This document shows, in pieces, positions 1-8,746 of a stretch of 64,000 bases of DNA. The notes under the pieces are model-generated. The model did not search any database, was not told the origin of the DNA, and worked only from the letters and a program-made list of their open reading frames with translations. The DNA lies in NCBI RefSeq assembly GCF_000613925.1, contig NZ_BAJX01000001.1:124001-188000 (forward strand), given 5' to 3'. The translations under genes were made by a program, and so were the position numbers. The stretch comes from Prevotella histicola JCM 15637 = DNF00424 (GTDB lineage Bacteria; Bacteroidota; Bacteroidia; Bacteroidales; Bacteroidaceae). How positions within the stretch are numbered: the stretch's first letter is position 1; every line of letters starts with the position of its first letter.

Positions 1-937
1 TATACTCCAGGAATACGGTTTAGCCCATCTATCAAGCATTTACGACGCTCTACATATTCATCATATACATCACGGTAATATGATTCCGGTGCATCTAAAC
101 TAGCCTCTGCAACAATTTGTCCAATAAGAGGAGGAGACAAACGAGCCTGACAGAATTTCATAACAGCCTTACGAATCTCTTCATTCTTGGTTATTAAAGC
201 ACCAATACGAATACCACACTCACTATAACGCTTTGAGACAGAATCTATTAATACCGTATTGTTTTCAATTCCATGTAAGTGCATCGCTGATATGTAAGGA
301 GACCCCGTATATATGTATTCACGATAGACTTCATCTGAGAAGAGATACAAATCATACTTCTTTACCAAGTCTCGGATCTGATTCATCTCACGTCTTGTGT
401 AGAGATATCCTGTTGGATTGTTTGGGTTACAAATCATAATGGCACGTGTACGTTCATTTATGAGCTCCTCAAACTTCTCAACTTTAGGCAAAGCAAACCC
501 TTCTTCTATGGAAGTAGCTATTGTTCTAATCTTGGCTCCTGCAGAAATAGCGAAGGCCATGTAATTGGCATAGGCAGGCTCAGGGACTATTATCTCGTCA
601 CCAGGATTTAAACATGCCATGAAAGAATAGAGTACGGCCTCAGAGCCACCAGCGTGATAATGATATCATCCGGAGTGACATTGATATTAAACTTCTTATA
701 AAAAGTACAGAGTTTCTCGCGATAAGATAGATAACCCTGTGAAGGAGAATATTCTAAAATATTACGATCAATGTTTTTCAGAGCATCTAAACCACATTGT
801 GGCGTTGGTAAATCGGGCTGACCAATATTTAAATGGTAAACTTTAACGCCACTTTTTTTAGCTGCAGCGGCAAGAGGAGCCAACTTCCTGATTGGTGACT
901 CCGGCATCTCAAGTCCACGAACTGATATTTCCGGCAT
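1..937 (-). pseudogene. Class I/II PLP-dependent aminotransferase (aspartate aminotransferase-like), frameshifted, C-terminus outside window
   Basis: Fold-type I aminotransferase expected to transfer amino groups between an amino acid and a 2-oxo acid in the cytosol. The N-terminal part (937 down to about 653) begins MPEISVRGLEMPESP and carries the family segment NIGQPDLPTP. The frame then breaks: one base is missing between 652 and 653. Restoring it gives ITTGGSEAVLYS and an open frame to the window edge, including NPNNPTGYLY and the PLP-lysine segment DSVSKRYSECGIRIG. The last part of the protein lies outside. A Bacteroidetes -7 box (TATCTTTG) lies on the minus strand at 1007-1000. The substrate cannot be fixed from sequence. 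The single lesion in an otherwise clean frame suggests sequence error or very recent inactivation. Confidence 0.85.
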
Positions 938-1060
938 AATCGTTTAATTATTTCTTCCTGTGGTAGAGGAGGGTATTCGTCCTGTTTCTTACTGTGTTGC
1001 AAAGATAGACATTTTTTTTATTTTATCTGCACTTTTATGAGATTAACGCAGATTTTTTAC

Positions 1061-1068
1061 TACTTTTG
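1061..1068 (+). promoter_or_regulatory. Bacteroidetes -7 promoter box for the DUF4494 gene
   Basis: TACTTTTG matches the TAnnTTTG consensus about 80 bases upstream of the start codon. No good -33 TTTG is visible at the usual spacing, so this is a partial match. Confidence 0.5.
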
Positions 1069-1149
1069 CACAACTATAAAACAGTCCGATAGATTTCTTT
1101 TCTCTTTATTTGTTGATAGAATAGTCGGGCTTAAATATTTAAAATTATT

Positions 1150-1638
1150 ATGAGAAGTAGGACAAGTACCTGGTTTGAAACAAGAGTAAGATATGACAAG
1201 ACCATGGAAGATGGTCAGATGAAGAAGGTCATTGAACAGTATGTTGTTGATGCTTTCAGCTTTTCAGAAGCTGAGAAGTTTATTACTGAGGAGATGTCAC
1301 ATTATGTAAGTGGAGAGTTTGATGTCAAGGCGATTGCTCCTGCTACCTATGGTGAGATTTTTTTTAGTGATATTGATACCGATGATAAGTGGTTTAAGGC
1401 AAAACTTTCTTTTATTACTATAGATGAAAAAACAGAAAAAGAAAAGCGTTCATCAGTTACTTATCTTGTGCAGGCACATTCTGTCAATGGAGCTGTAAAG
1501 CATGTTGATGAAGTGATGGGCTCTACAATGATTGATTATGAGATTGCTGCTATTACAGAAACGCGCATTATGGATGTCTTTGAACATCATACTGGAAAGA
1601 AAGAAACAGTAGAATCAAAGCCAGAGTACGAGCAGTAA
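1150..1638 (+). CDS. DUF4494 domain-containing protein
   Basis: A 162-residue cytosolic protein with no signal peptide or membrane segment. It begins MRSRTSTWFETRVRYDK and contains TYLVQAHSVNGAVKHVDEVMG, which I recognise as the DUF4494 family, small proteins found almost only in Bacteroidetes and of unknown function. The length is normal for the family. The gene ends 23 bases before the YggS-type gene and the two probably share a transcript, ending at the terminator near 2358-2407. No catalytic motif is apparent, and I assign no role. Confidence 0.85.
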   Translation: MRSRTSTWFETRVRYDKTMEDGQMKKVIEQYVVDAFSFSEAEKFITEEMSHYVSGEFDVKAIAPATYGEIFFSDIDTDDKWFKAKLSFITIDEKTEKEKRSSVTYLVQAHSVNGAVKHVDEVMGSTMIDYEIAAITETRIMDVFEHHTGKKETVESKPEYEQ

Positions 1639-1661
1639 TTATATAAAAAGAACTTACAACT

Positions 1662-2333
1662 ATGTATGATGTTGCAAAGAATTTACACGAAGTATTGAGG
1701 GATCTTCCTGATGGAGTGAAGTTAGTTGCTATCAGTAAGTTTCATCCTAATGAATATATTGAAGTAGCTTATAATGAAGGACAACGTATCTTTGGTGAAA
1801 GCCAAGAACAAGAATTGTCACGTAAAGTAGATACGCTACCAAAAGATATTGAGTGGCATTTCATAGGTCATCTTCAGACAAATAAAGTGAAATATATAGC
1901 TCCTTATATCTCAATGATAGAAGCTGTTGATTCATTGAAACTATTGAAAGAAATCAATAAACAGGCTGCTAAACATAATCGTGTAATTAATGTTCTTTTA
2001 GAACTTCATATTGCAGAAGAAGAAAGTAAGTATGGTTTCTCTCCTGATGCTTGCAGGCAACTGTTGGAAGAAGGTGAATGGAAGAATCTCAGAAATGTAC
2101 ATATTGTTGGGCTTATGATGATGGCATCCAATGTAGATGACCAGGAGCAGATAAGAAGAGAGATGACTATTGCAGCTGATTTGTTTGATGAATTGAAAGC
2201 AAAATACTTTGCTGATGATGCTGATTTTAAAGAACGTTCCTGGGGGATGAGTCATGATTATAAGATAGCTGTAGAGTGCCGTTCAACAATGGTTCGTGTG
2301 GGAACCACAATTTTTGGTCCACGTATTTATTAG
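1662..2333 (+). CDS. YggS family pyridoxal 5'-phosphate homeostasis protein
   Basis: A PLP-binding protein of the YggS/PROSC family, a single-domain TIM barrel that buffers free PLP and affects amino-acid and keto-acid balance; no dedicated enzyme activity is known. The expected Lys is in KLVAISKFHPN (about residue 26), followed by FGESQEQEL and WHFIGHLQTNKVKYI, both family hallmarks. The C-terminal SMGMS-type segment appears as SWGMSHDYKIAVECRSTMVR, followed by VGTTIFGPR. Length 223 residues is standard. It lies 23 bases after the DUF4494 gene and ends just before a strong hairpin. Confidence 0.95.
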   Translation: MYDVAKNLHEVLRDLPDGVKLVAISKFHPNEYIEVAYNEGQRIFGESQEQELSRKVDTLPKDIEWHFIGHLQTNKVKYIAPYISMIEAVDSLKLLKEINKQAAKHNRVINVLLELHIAEEESKYGFSPDACRQLLEEGEWKNLRNVHIVGLMMMASNVDDQEQIRREMTIAADLFDELKAKYFADDADFKERSWGMSHDYKIAVECRSTMVRVGTTIFGPRIY

Positions 2334-2357
2334 CAACAACTTTGTAATATAGGTGTA

Positions 2358-2407
2358 AAATAAAGGTGCAGTATCCTCAATTTGGATATATTGCACCTTT
2401 ATTTGTT
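2358..2407 (+). terminator. Intrinsic terminator after the YggS gene
   Basis: AAATAAAGGTGCA (2358-2370) pairs exactly with TGCACCTTTATTT (2392-2404). The loop contains a further TATCC/GGATA pairing. It lies 24 bases after the stop codon. Confidence 0.85.
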
Positions 2408-2486
2408 TATGGTAATATCACCTAATGTTTGAAACTAGAGAGGCTTCTTTTGTAAAATAGATTCCTAATCGATTATCTATTATATT

Positions 2487-2525
2487 CAAAAGAGGCACCT
2501 TTTACCATGTAAAAGATGCCTTTTT
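2487..2525. terminator. Bidirectional hairpin between convergent genes, built from two ladder units
   Basis: GGCACCTTTTAC (2494-2505) pairs with GTAAAAGATGCC (2509-2520) with one wobble and a three-base loop. T5 follows on the plus strand and TCTTTTG on the minus strand. It sits six bases beyond the end of the M6 protease gene. AAAAG recurs at 2488 and 2511 (23-base step), the same unit type as the intergenic ladders at 21.4 and 41.3 kb. Confidence 0.75.
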
Positions 2526-2531
2526 GTAGTG

Positions 2532-4358
2532 TTACTTCACAAACTTCTTTCGGTCCTGAATGTATATTCCACGAGGGAGAATATCCTTATCTGTCCCTAC
2601 GAATCTACCGTCAAGAGTATAGATTCTGTTGTCTGAGACATTGGTTTCTTTGATTGCAGCAGATTGAATACCTGTAGTTATTCTGTTTCTAAAGTCGAAA
2701 CTAACATATCTGTTGTTTATATCTACTCCATCAGTCTCAGTAATATTAAATATAGATCTCTCAAGTGTGGATTCATTGAACATCTTGAATCCTTTGATAG
2801 AATCTATGCCATTGTAAGGATAAAGGTCATTGTTATGCTGCAATAGGTAATTATTCATAGTTCCTGCATGTGCTGCAGCTATTATTTCACCATCTGCAGG
2901 TATTACAATAACACGAGGCTTTCCTTTAACGTTATTAGGTCCATCATGTAAGTTTACCTTATCTGATGCGTATGATATACGATATGTTAATAAACCTTTA
3001 GGATAAGTAATATTCTTATTCCCCCAGCCTTGGTACCAGCCGCCTTTTTGTATACTTTGCAAGATTACATATTCATTTGCGGCTGAAGGATTCAAAATTT
3101 TATAAGCCTTGCCGCCATTATCTATTGTTTTTAAGTTTGAAATGTGGCAGTCGGTCGTTAATGTGTCAATACTCATCCAACCCATAGTCTCACGCTCCCA
3201 TGCAAGGTAAGGAGAAGGGATTCTGCCACCCCAGACATCCGTTCCACCATCCATAAGATCCCAATACTCCATGCCTTGGTTGTTTTGGTTCACAGCCTCA
3301 TTATTCTCTCCTTCATATCTGTCATAAGCATATATATCGGGGAGTCCAAGTGTATGAGAGAACTCATGACAAAAGAGACCTATACCATTAATTGTTTCTC
3401 TCTCTTTCTTCTTATTCTCTCTTCCTGCAAGTTCATTGCTTACGCCATAACGACGAACACTTTTACCATCAAAAGTCTTAGATAATATTGTCGTTCCTGA
3501 TTTAGGCCAAATATCAGTAGAGGCATTCCCTCTATAGTTGGCTGAGTGACCTGCATAAATGACATAAACGAGGTCAACCATTCCATCTCCATTTGAATCG
3601 TATTGCGAGAAGTCTACTTCATTATCGACAGCATTACAAGCATCTGTCAGCAGATCTTTTATATTATCACCTCCTGCTCCATAATAAGTCTGGGGCTTTG
3701 GTAACTTTATAGGACCAACAACATCAAATGCCGGGGTGAACTGTCCATAACTACAATCCTTAAAGTATCCACGTACACCTTTATAGTTCATGTTCTGGCC
3801 ATAGGCCGTCTCAGTAAAATGCCCTTCATTCATCAAGTAATTGGTGAACACTTGCTTGGTATTCTGAATTGTAAAGAGCGTGTCAGCAAACTCTGCAAGT
3901 ATGACGAGTGCCTTTGGGCTTCCAGTATGGGGGAAATAAGCTACACCATCTGAACTAGCACCTATTGATATTCGTGTCATAGGACTTTCTTTATATGCAT
4001 TTTCAGATTGTGCAGCAACGCTTCTTACATAAGAATAAAATCTTTCCTTATCTTGCTTTTGTATTAAGCTTCGCTCCGTTTGCGAGCGGAAGGCTGGTTC
4101 ATGTGCAAGTTGCTTTGTTGCTGTTAGATGTCCATTGTTCGCTACACGTCCAACATAATAGTTATTGTCAGAGCCTTGAACGAGCAATGTACCATCAAGT
4201 GCAATGTACCAGTTAATGTGTTCATCACCTTGGAGGATAACAGTAATAGTTGTCCCATCAGCTTGTTTCACTAGTACTGGTATCGATTGTGCTTTTGCCG
4301 CCCAAGTTGTGATTGTAGTACATGCTATGAAACAAATAAGTAGAATTATTCTTTTCAT
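2532..4358 (-). CDS. Secreted M6 family metalloprotease (immune inhibitor A-like)
   Basis: A 608-residue exported zinc protease. Residues 1-23 form a signal peptide (MKRIILLICFIACTTITTWA, then AKAQ). The catalytic motif HEFSHTLGLPD has zinc ligands H331 and H335 and the catalytic E332, in the metzincin-like M6 arrangement. Nearby DSNGDGMVDLVYVIYAGH is the calcium/aspartate-rich segment typical of M6 peptidases. The C-terminus (YTLDGRFVG, then PRGIYI, ending FVK) resembles the sorting tails on secreted Bacteroidetes proteins; type IX export is therefore my inference. Family members degrade host or environmental proteins; the substrate here is unknown. It is transcribed alone, opposite to the YggS gene. 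Confidence 0.9.
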   Translation of the reverse strand: MKRIILLICFIACTTITTWAAKAQSIPVLVKQADGTTITVILQGDEHINWYIALDGTLLVQGSDNNYYVGRVANNGHLTATKQLAHEPAFRSQTERSLIQKQDKERFYSYVRSVAAQSENAYKESPMTRISIGASSDGVAYFPHTGSPKALVILAEFADTLFTIQNTKQVFTNYLMNEGHFTETAYGQNMNYKGVRGYFKDCSYGQFTPAFDVVGPIKLPKPQTYYGAGGDNIKDLLTDACNAVDNEVDFSQYDSNGDGMVDLVYVIYAGHSANYRGNASTDIWPKSGTTILSKTFDGKSVRRYGVSNELAGRENKKKERETINGIGLFCHEFSHTLGLPDIYAYDRYEGENNEAVNQNNQGMEYWDLMDGGTDVWGGRIPSPYLAWERETMGWMSIDTLTTDCHISNLKTIDNGGKAYKILNPSAANEYVILQSIQKGGWYQGWGNKNITYPKGLLTYRISYASDKVNLHDGPNNVKGKPRVIVIPADGEIIAAAHAGTMNNYLLQHNNDLYPYNGIDSIKGFKMFNESTLERSIFNITETDGVDINNRYVSFDFRNRITTGIQSAAIKETNVSDNRIYTLDGRFVGTDKDILPRGIYIQDRKKFVK

Positions 4359-4395
4359 CTTTTTTATCTTGTGGTTATTTTAATATACTTTCAAA

Positions 4396-5238
4396 TTAAT
4401 GCAGTTTGTTTCTGTTATAGAAGTACTGACCTTTCTTCTGTGTGCGCTTACCATATTCTATTGCATGATGTGGGCAATGATGGTAACAGGCAAAGCAAGT
4501 GAGGCATTTGCCATTGTGTATCCATTCAGGTTCAAAGCCTAATCCTCCTTTAATATCATTGACAGGACAGACATTCGCACATATTCCGCATTTTACGCAC
4601 CGGTTGCTTTCTACGTGGAAAGGTTTATCTTTGATAAGGATATGCTCAAAGAAGCCACCCACTGGCCCGGAGAAGAATGAAGGTATAGGACCTCTTTTGA
4701 TTTTTCTCCATCCCCAAGGTTTCTCATTAGTACCCATCTTCTTTTGCTGAATAACTTCTATAAACTCCTTTAGTTCCACTTGTGCTGTCCTTTTCTTCTC
4801 TTGCTCTTTCTCCTTAGTATCAACATCCATACTTGGTAGTCCTACGTATGATTCAGGCATAATAAGTGAAAAGACCGCTTCAAGTGATAAGAATTGTCCT
4901 GCTGAAGATTCCATGAGTAAATGTTGGAAATGTTCAATAGTCTTTGCAACAGTATCACCTGCTGTCACTAAGCAGAAGCAATAATGCTTACATGAGGCTT
5001 TTTGTAGATTTAAATCATCTTTCAAAAATGTCAATTTTTCTATGAATTCTCTTACTATAAGTGGTACTCTCCAGCCATGTACAGGGAATACAAAGCCCAC
5101 ATGCTCATCCTTTCCCAACGTGAAGGAGCAGTCAGTATTGATTACTTCTGGGATGGAAATCAGTTTGTCACTGGTATATAATGCCAGTGTATTTGCAGCC
5201 CATTGGCTATTGCCCGTACCAGAAAAGTAGAAAATCAT
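4396..5238 (-). CDS. EFR1 family ferrodoxin (flavodoxin fold plus two 4Fe-4S clusters)
   Basis: A 280-residue cytosolic electron carrier. The N-terminus IFYFSGTGNSQWAA is a flavodoxin FMN-binding loop. The C-terminal region has two complete 4Fe-4S motifs, CVKCGICANVCP and CLTCFACYHHCP, about residues 212-258. This domain order defines the EFR1 group, whose partners are mostly unknown. A minus-strand -7 box (TACCTTTG) lies at 5250-5243, just upstream of the start, which leaves almost no 5' leader. It is divergent from comEC. Confidence 0.9.
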   Translation of the reverse strand: MIFYFSGTGNSQWAANTLALYTSDKLISIPEVINTDCSFTLGKDEHVGFVFPVHGWRVPLIVREFIEKLTFLKDDLNLQKASCKHYCFCLVTAGDTVAKTIEHFQHLLMESSAGQFLSLEAVFSLIMPESYVGLPSMDVDTKEKEQEKKRTAQVELKEFIEVIQQKKMGTNEKPWGWRKIKRGPIPSFFSGPVGGFFEHILIKDKPFHVESNRCVKCGICANVCPVNDIKGGLGFEPEWIHNGKCLTCFACYHHCPHHAIEYGKRTQKKGQYFYNRNKLH

Positions 5239-5324
5239 GTGACAAAGGTACTTATTCTTTGTAATTCTAGCAAGATTCAGACCTTATTCTCTTTATTAAT
5301 TATTAAATTCTCAGTTGTTTTTAT

Positions 5325-5332
5325 TACATTTG
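5325..5332 (+). promoter_or_regulatory. Bacteroidetes -7 promoter box for comEC
   Basis: TACATTTG matches the TAnnTTTG consensus 31 bases upstream of the comEC start. The -33 element is not clear. Confidence 0.5.
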
Positions 5333-5363
5333 CACGGCTATATATACATGAAAGCATTTTGCT

Positions 5364-6908
5364 ATGAAGAGGAAAATAGACTTAAGGATGTATCCGTTTG
5401 TTAAGTTGGTTATACCACTTGGCTTGGGTATTGTGGTTGGCGATACTATATGGGATATATTTCCCCGTGTTTATTGGTGGATACTTCTTTGTGGATCAAT
5501 CTTTATGACTTTTGTTGTTTCACACTGGAAGTACTTTCAAAGTTTTATGATGCTTCTGACCATTTTCTTCTTAGGTGCAATACTTACAATCGAGAAAGAG
5601 CATGCTATGTTGATTAAACTTCCCAAGGGACAAGTTGAATATGAAGCTATAATTCAGACAGAACCTGTTGTACATGGGAAGATTATACAGGTTGATTTGT
5701 TAGTTTTATCAGCCGCATCCCCCTTGAAGGTGAAGGCAGATATTCTCCGTGATACTATCACAAATCGATATAAGAAGCTGCATGTTGGAGATGGTATTAA
5801 CGCTAAATCATTTATAGAAAAGCCTAGGAACTTTACTGGAGATTCATTTGATTATGCCCGTTGGTTACGGTTTCATGGTTTTTCTGCAGAGACATTTATC
5901 TATTATGATCAATGGGAGAAGGCGCGTGTAGATGTTCGATCTCTTGGTGTCTTTCAACGTGTAAGCTTATTGATGCTTGTTTATCGGCAACGGATTGTTT
6001 CGAAGTTTGAGAAAGAACTTGCTGGTAATAATCTTGCAGTAGTCTCGGCTATGGTGCTTGGGGATAGAAGTCAATTGAGTAAGAACTTGAAAGATGATTA
6101 CTCAATTTCAGGTGCAAGCCATGTTCTTGCTTTGTCAGGTTTACATCTTGCAGTAGTATATGGATTATTGCTTCTTTTATTAAAAGGACTTAGCAATCTT
6201 TTACCTGTATTACGGAGAAAGGGATTGAGGGAGTTTATTATTCTATTTACAGTATGGGGATATGTCACATTAGTCGGTTTCTCTCCCTCTGTTGTACGGT
6301 CAGCAGTAATGTTAACCATTTATAGCTTTGTTTCTCTTCTTAATCGTGACCGGTTATCAGTAAATACATTAGCATTAACAGCTTTTATAATGCTTTTAAT
6401 AAATCCCTTCAGTCTTTTTGATGTAGGTTTCCAATTATCATTTATGGCGGTTTGGGCAATTATGGTCTTCTATTCTCCAATATATCATGCACTGTCAGAT
6501 AAGTTACTTGGGAAGTCTATAATAATGAGATATCTATGGGCTATGTTAGTTGTATCTTTTTCTGCACAAATAGGCACAGCTCCTCTTATTATGTACTACT
6601 TTGGAAGGTTCTCGACAGTGTCACTTTTAACAGGCTTCGTTGCTATTCCTATAACGACTGTAATTCTTTATTTGGCCTTTTTTATGTTATTGCTGAGCTC
6701 ATTTTCTTCAATCGATTCCTTTATGGGCTATTTGCTTAATATGTTAGTAGACTGGCTTAATACGTTCCTTCATTGTTTTTCTCTTTTACCTTGGGCTAGT
6801 ATAGAGCATATCCATCTTCCTCTTCTTTATGTCTTAGCCTATTATTGCCTCTTAATGATTCTGAGTCTTCCTTGGAGTTTTTATATGGCTGATGCAGAGT
6901 TAGAGTAA
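5364..6908 (+). CDS. comEC: ComEC/Rec2 family competence membrane protein
   Basis: A polytopic inner-membrane protein of 514 residues. The family forms the channel for transport of single-stranded DNA during natural transformation. An N-terminal DUF4131-type region with membrane segments (about 10-75) is followed by the competence domain with GASHVLALSGLHLAVVYG (about 249-266) and many hydrophobic helices. The protein ends after the membrane domain. The C-terminal metallo-beta-lactamase-like domain of the Bacillus protein is absent, which I understand to be common in Bacteroidetes. It is followed 24 bases later by truA. Confidence 0.9.
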   Translation: MKRKIDLRMYPFVKLVIPLGLGIVVGDTIWDIFPRVYWWILLCGSIFMTFVVSHWKYFQSFMMLLTIFFLGAILTIEKEHAMLIKLPKGQVEYEAIIQTEPVVHGKIIQVDLLVLSAASPLKVKADILRDTITNRYKKLHVGDGINAKSFIEKPRNFTGDSFDYARWLRFHGFSAETFIYYDQWEKARVDVRSLGVFQRVSLLMLVYRQRIVSKFEKELAGNNLAVVSAMVLGDRSQLSKNLKDDYSISGASHVLALSGLHLAVVYGLLLLLLKGLSNLLPVLRRKGLREFIILFTVWGYVTLVGFSPSVVRSAVMLTIYSFVSLLNRDRLSVNTLALTAFIMLLINPFSLFDVGFQLSFMAVWAIMVFYSPIYHALSDKLLGKSIIMRYLWAMLVVSFSAQIGTAPLIMYYFGRFSTVSLLTGFVAIPITTVILYLAFFMLLLSSFSSIDSFMGYLLNMLVDWLNTFLHCFSLLPWASIEHIHLPLLYVLAYYCLLMILSLPWSFYMADAELE

Positions 6909-6932
6909 TTTTTACTATCTTTGCAACCAATT

Positions 6933-7688
6933 ATGCAACGGTATTTTATAACTCTTTCGTATGATGGTACGGCTTATCATGGCTGGCAGATACAACCAAA
7001 TGGTATTTCTATACAGGAAGTATTGGAGCAGGCTTTGTCCACTCTTATGCGAAAAAAAATAGCAATAACGGGTGCAGGACGTACAGATGCGGGTGTACAT
7101 AGTCGTATGATGGTAGCACATTTTGATACGGAAAGTCTGCTCGATTGTGAACAACTTACCTATAAGATAAATCGTTTATTGCCTCGTGATGTATCAGTTA
7201 GCCAGATAGAGACAGTGGATAGCGAACTCCATGCACGTTTTTCTGCGACTTCGCGGACTTATCATTATTATATTCATACTTCTAAGCAGCCTTTCTTACG
7301 TCAGTATTCATGCGAGATCAGATATCCATTAGATTTTGATAAGATGAATGAAGCTGCCGCCTATCTTATAGGAAAAAAAGACTTTAAGTGCTTTTGTAAG
7401 ACTGGGGCGGACGTAAAGACAACCATATGCGATCTGACAGAAGCACGTTGGATACCTTGTAAGCAAGAGTTATCCTTAAGTAAATCCGGAAATAGTTGGT
7501 GCTTTGTTATTAGTGCTAATCGGTTTTTACGGAATATGGTTCGTGCCGTTGTCGGTACGTTAGTAGAGGTAGGACGTCATCGTATGTCTATAGAAGAGTT
7601 TAAGAAGATTGTGGATGGTGGAACACGAAGTGATGCTGGTGAGAGTATGCCAGGCAATGCTTTGTTCCTTTGGGATATAAAGTATTAA
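6933..7688 (+). CDS. truA: tRNA pseudouridine(38-40) synthase TruA
   Basis: Isomerises uridines 38-40 in the tRNA anticodon arm. GAGRTDAGVHSRMM contains the catalytic Asp (D52 from this start). The C-terminal RFLRNMVRAVVGTLVEVG is also characteristic. I chose the ATG at 6933, giving MQRYFITLSYDGTAYHG. The in-frame TTG at 6921 lies inside a -7 promoter box (TATCTTTG, 6916-6923), so it is unlikely to be the start. The resulting length of 251 residues fits the family. The EamA transporter follows five bases after the stop codon. Confidence 0.93.
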   Translation: MQRYFITLSYDGTAYHGWQIQPNGISIQEVLEQALSTLMRKKIAITGAGRTDAGVHSRMMVAHFDTESLLDCEQLTYKINRLLPRDVSVSQIETVDSELHARFSATSRTYHYYIHTSKQPFLRQYSCEIRYPLDFDKMNEAAAYLIGKKDFKCFCKTGADVKTTICDLTEARWIPCKQELSLSKSGNSWCFVISANRFLRNMVRAVVGTLVEVGRHRMSIEEFKKIVDGGTRSDAGESMPGNALFLWDIKY

Positions 7689-7692
7689 ACTT

Positions 7693-8616
7693 ATGTGGAT
7701 TCTTTTAGCCTTTATTTCAGCTACATTGTTAGGCTTGTATGATACATCAAAGAAGTATTCTCTTCGTGGGAATGATGTCATTCCCGTGTTATTCCTCAAT
7801 ACTCTTTTTTGTTCATTGATCTTTCTTCCTCTTATTCTCTTGTCACAATATACAAACTTATTGGATGGAAGTTTGCTTCATGTGGGTTTCGGAGGCTGGG
7901 AAATGCATCGTTGGATAGTCTTGAAGAGTTTGATAGTGCTTCTTTCTTGGGTGTTTGGTTACTTTGCTATTGCTCATTTGCCTCTAACAATAGTAGGTCC
8001 CATCAACGCCACACGCCCTGTAATGACTTTGGTCGGGGCAATGGTAGTCTTTGGCGAACGTCTGAATGGTTGGCAGTGGGCTGGTGTTGGGCTTGCAATC
8101 TTATCAGTCTTTCTCTTGGCAGGGAGTGGTAAGAAGGAGGGAATAGACTTCAAGCATAATCGCTGGATATTCTTTCTTGTATTAGCTGCATTGATGGGTA
8201 CGTGTAGTGGATTATTGGATAAGTTCCTGATGGCGAGCCCAGAGGATGGGGGAGTTGGACTTGATCGTATGATGACACAAAGTTGGTATAATATTTATCA
8301 ATGCCTGATGATGGGAGTTGTTTTCTTTATCTATGTAGTAGGTAGAAAGAGGAAGAAGACAACCTTATCATTCTCTTGGAAGTGGTCAATCCTTTTGATC
8401 TCAGTTTTTTTGTCTATGGCAGACTTTGCTTACTTCTATGCTTTATCTATCCCTGGTGCGATGATATCCATTGTATCAATGGTTCGTAGAGGTTCAGTAC
8501 TTGTATCATTCCTTTGTGGAGCATTACTTTTCAAAGAGCATAATCTTAAGGCAAAGGCACTTGATTTATGTTTTGTTCTTTTAGGTATGATATTCCTTTG
8601 GATAGGCTCTCATTAA
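7693..8616 (+). CDS. EamA/DMT family transporter
   Basis: A 307-residue inner-membrane permease with about ten hydrophobic segments arranged as two EamA halves. The first half contains GPINATRPVMTLVGAMVVFGERLNG-like text, split by the usual short loop. The second half contains SIPGAMISIVSMVRRGSVLV and ALLFKEHNL, corresponding to the GxxxE-type repeat ends. Family members export metabolites or amino acids; the substrate is not readable here. It follows truA by four bases and was probably co-transcribed with it. Confidence 0.88.
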   Translation: MWILLAFISATLLGLYDTSKKYSLRGNDVIPVLFLNTLFCSLIFLPLILLSQYTNLLDGSLLHVGFGGWEMHRWIVLKSLIVLLSWVFGYFAIAHLPLTIVGPINATRPVMTLVGAMVVFGERLNGWQWAGVGLAILSVFLLAGSGKKEGIDFKHNRWIFFLVLAALMGTCSGLLDKFLMASPEDGGVGLDRMMTQSWYNIYQCLMMGVVFFIYVVGRKRKKTTLSFSWKWSILLISVFLSMADFAYFYALSIPGAMISIVSMVRRGSVLVSFLCGALLFKEHNLKAKALDLCFVLLGMIFLWIGSH

Positions 8617-8670
8617 GGAAAAGTAGGAGACGTATATAAATCTTGTTTATAAAGATAAGAAGGAAAAGCC

Positions 8671-8701
8671 TTTGCTGATTGACAATAAATTGCTATATTT
8701 G
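8671..8701 (+). promoter_or_regulatory. Consensus Bacteroidetes promoter for dapA
   Basis: TTTG (8671-8674), exactly 19 bases, then TATATTTG (8694-8701) match the TTTG-N19-TAnnTTTG consensus. It is 45 bases upstream of the dapA start and indicates that dapA is transcribed separately from the preceding transporter. Confidence 0.8.
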
Positions 8702-8746
8702 CAACAATATTGATAGAAGCTTTTTCTTATAAGAAGATATATTACT

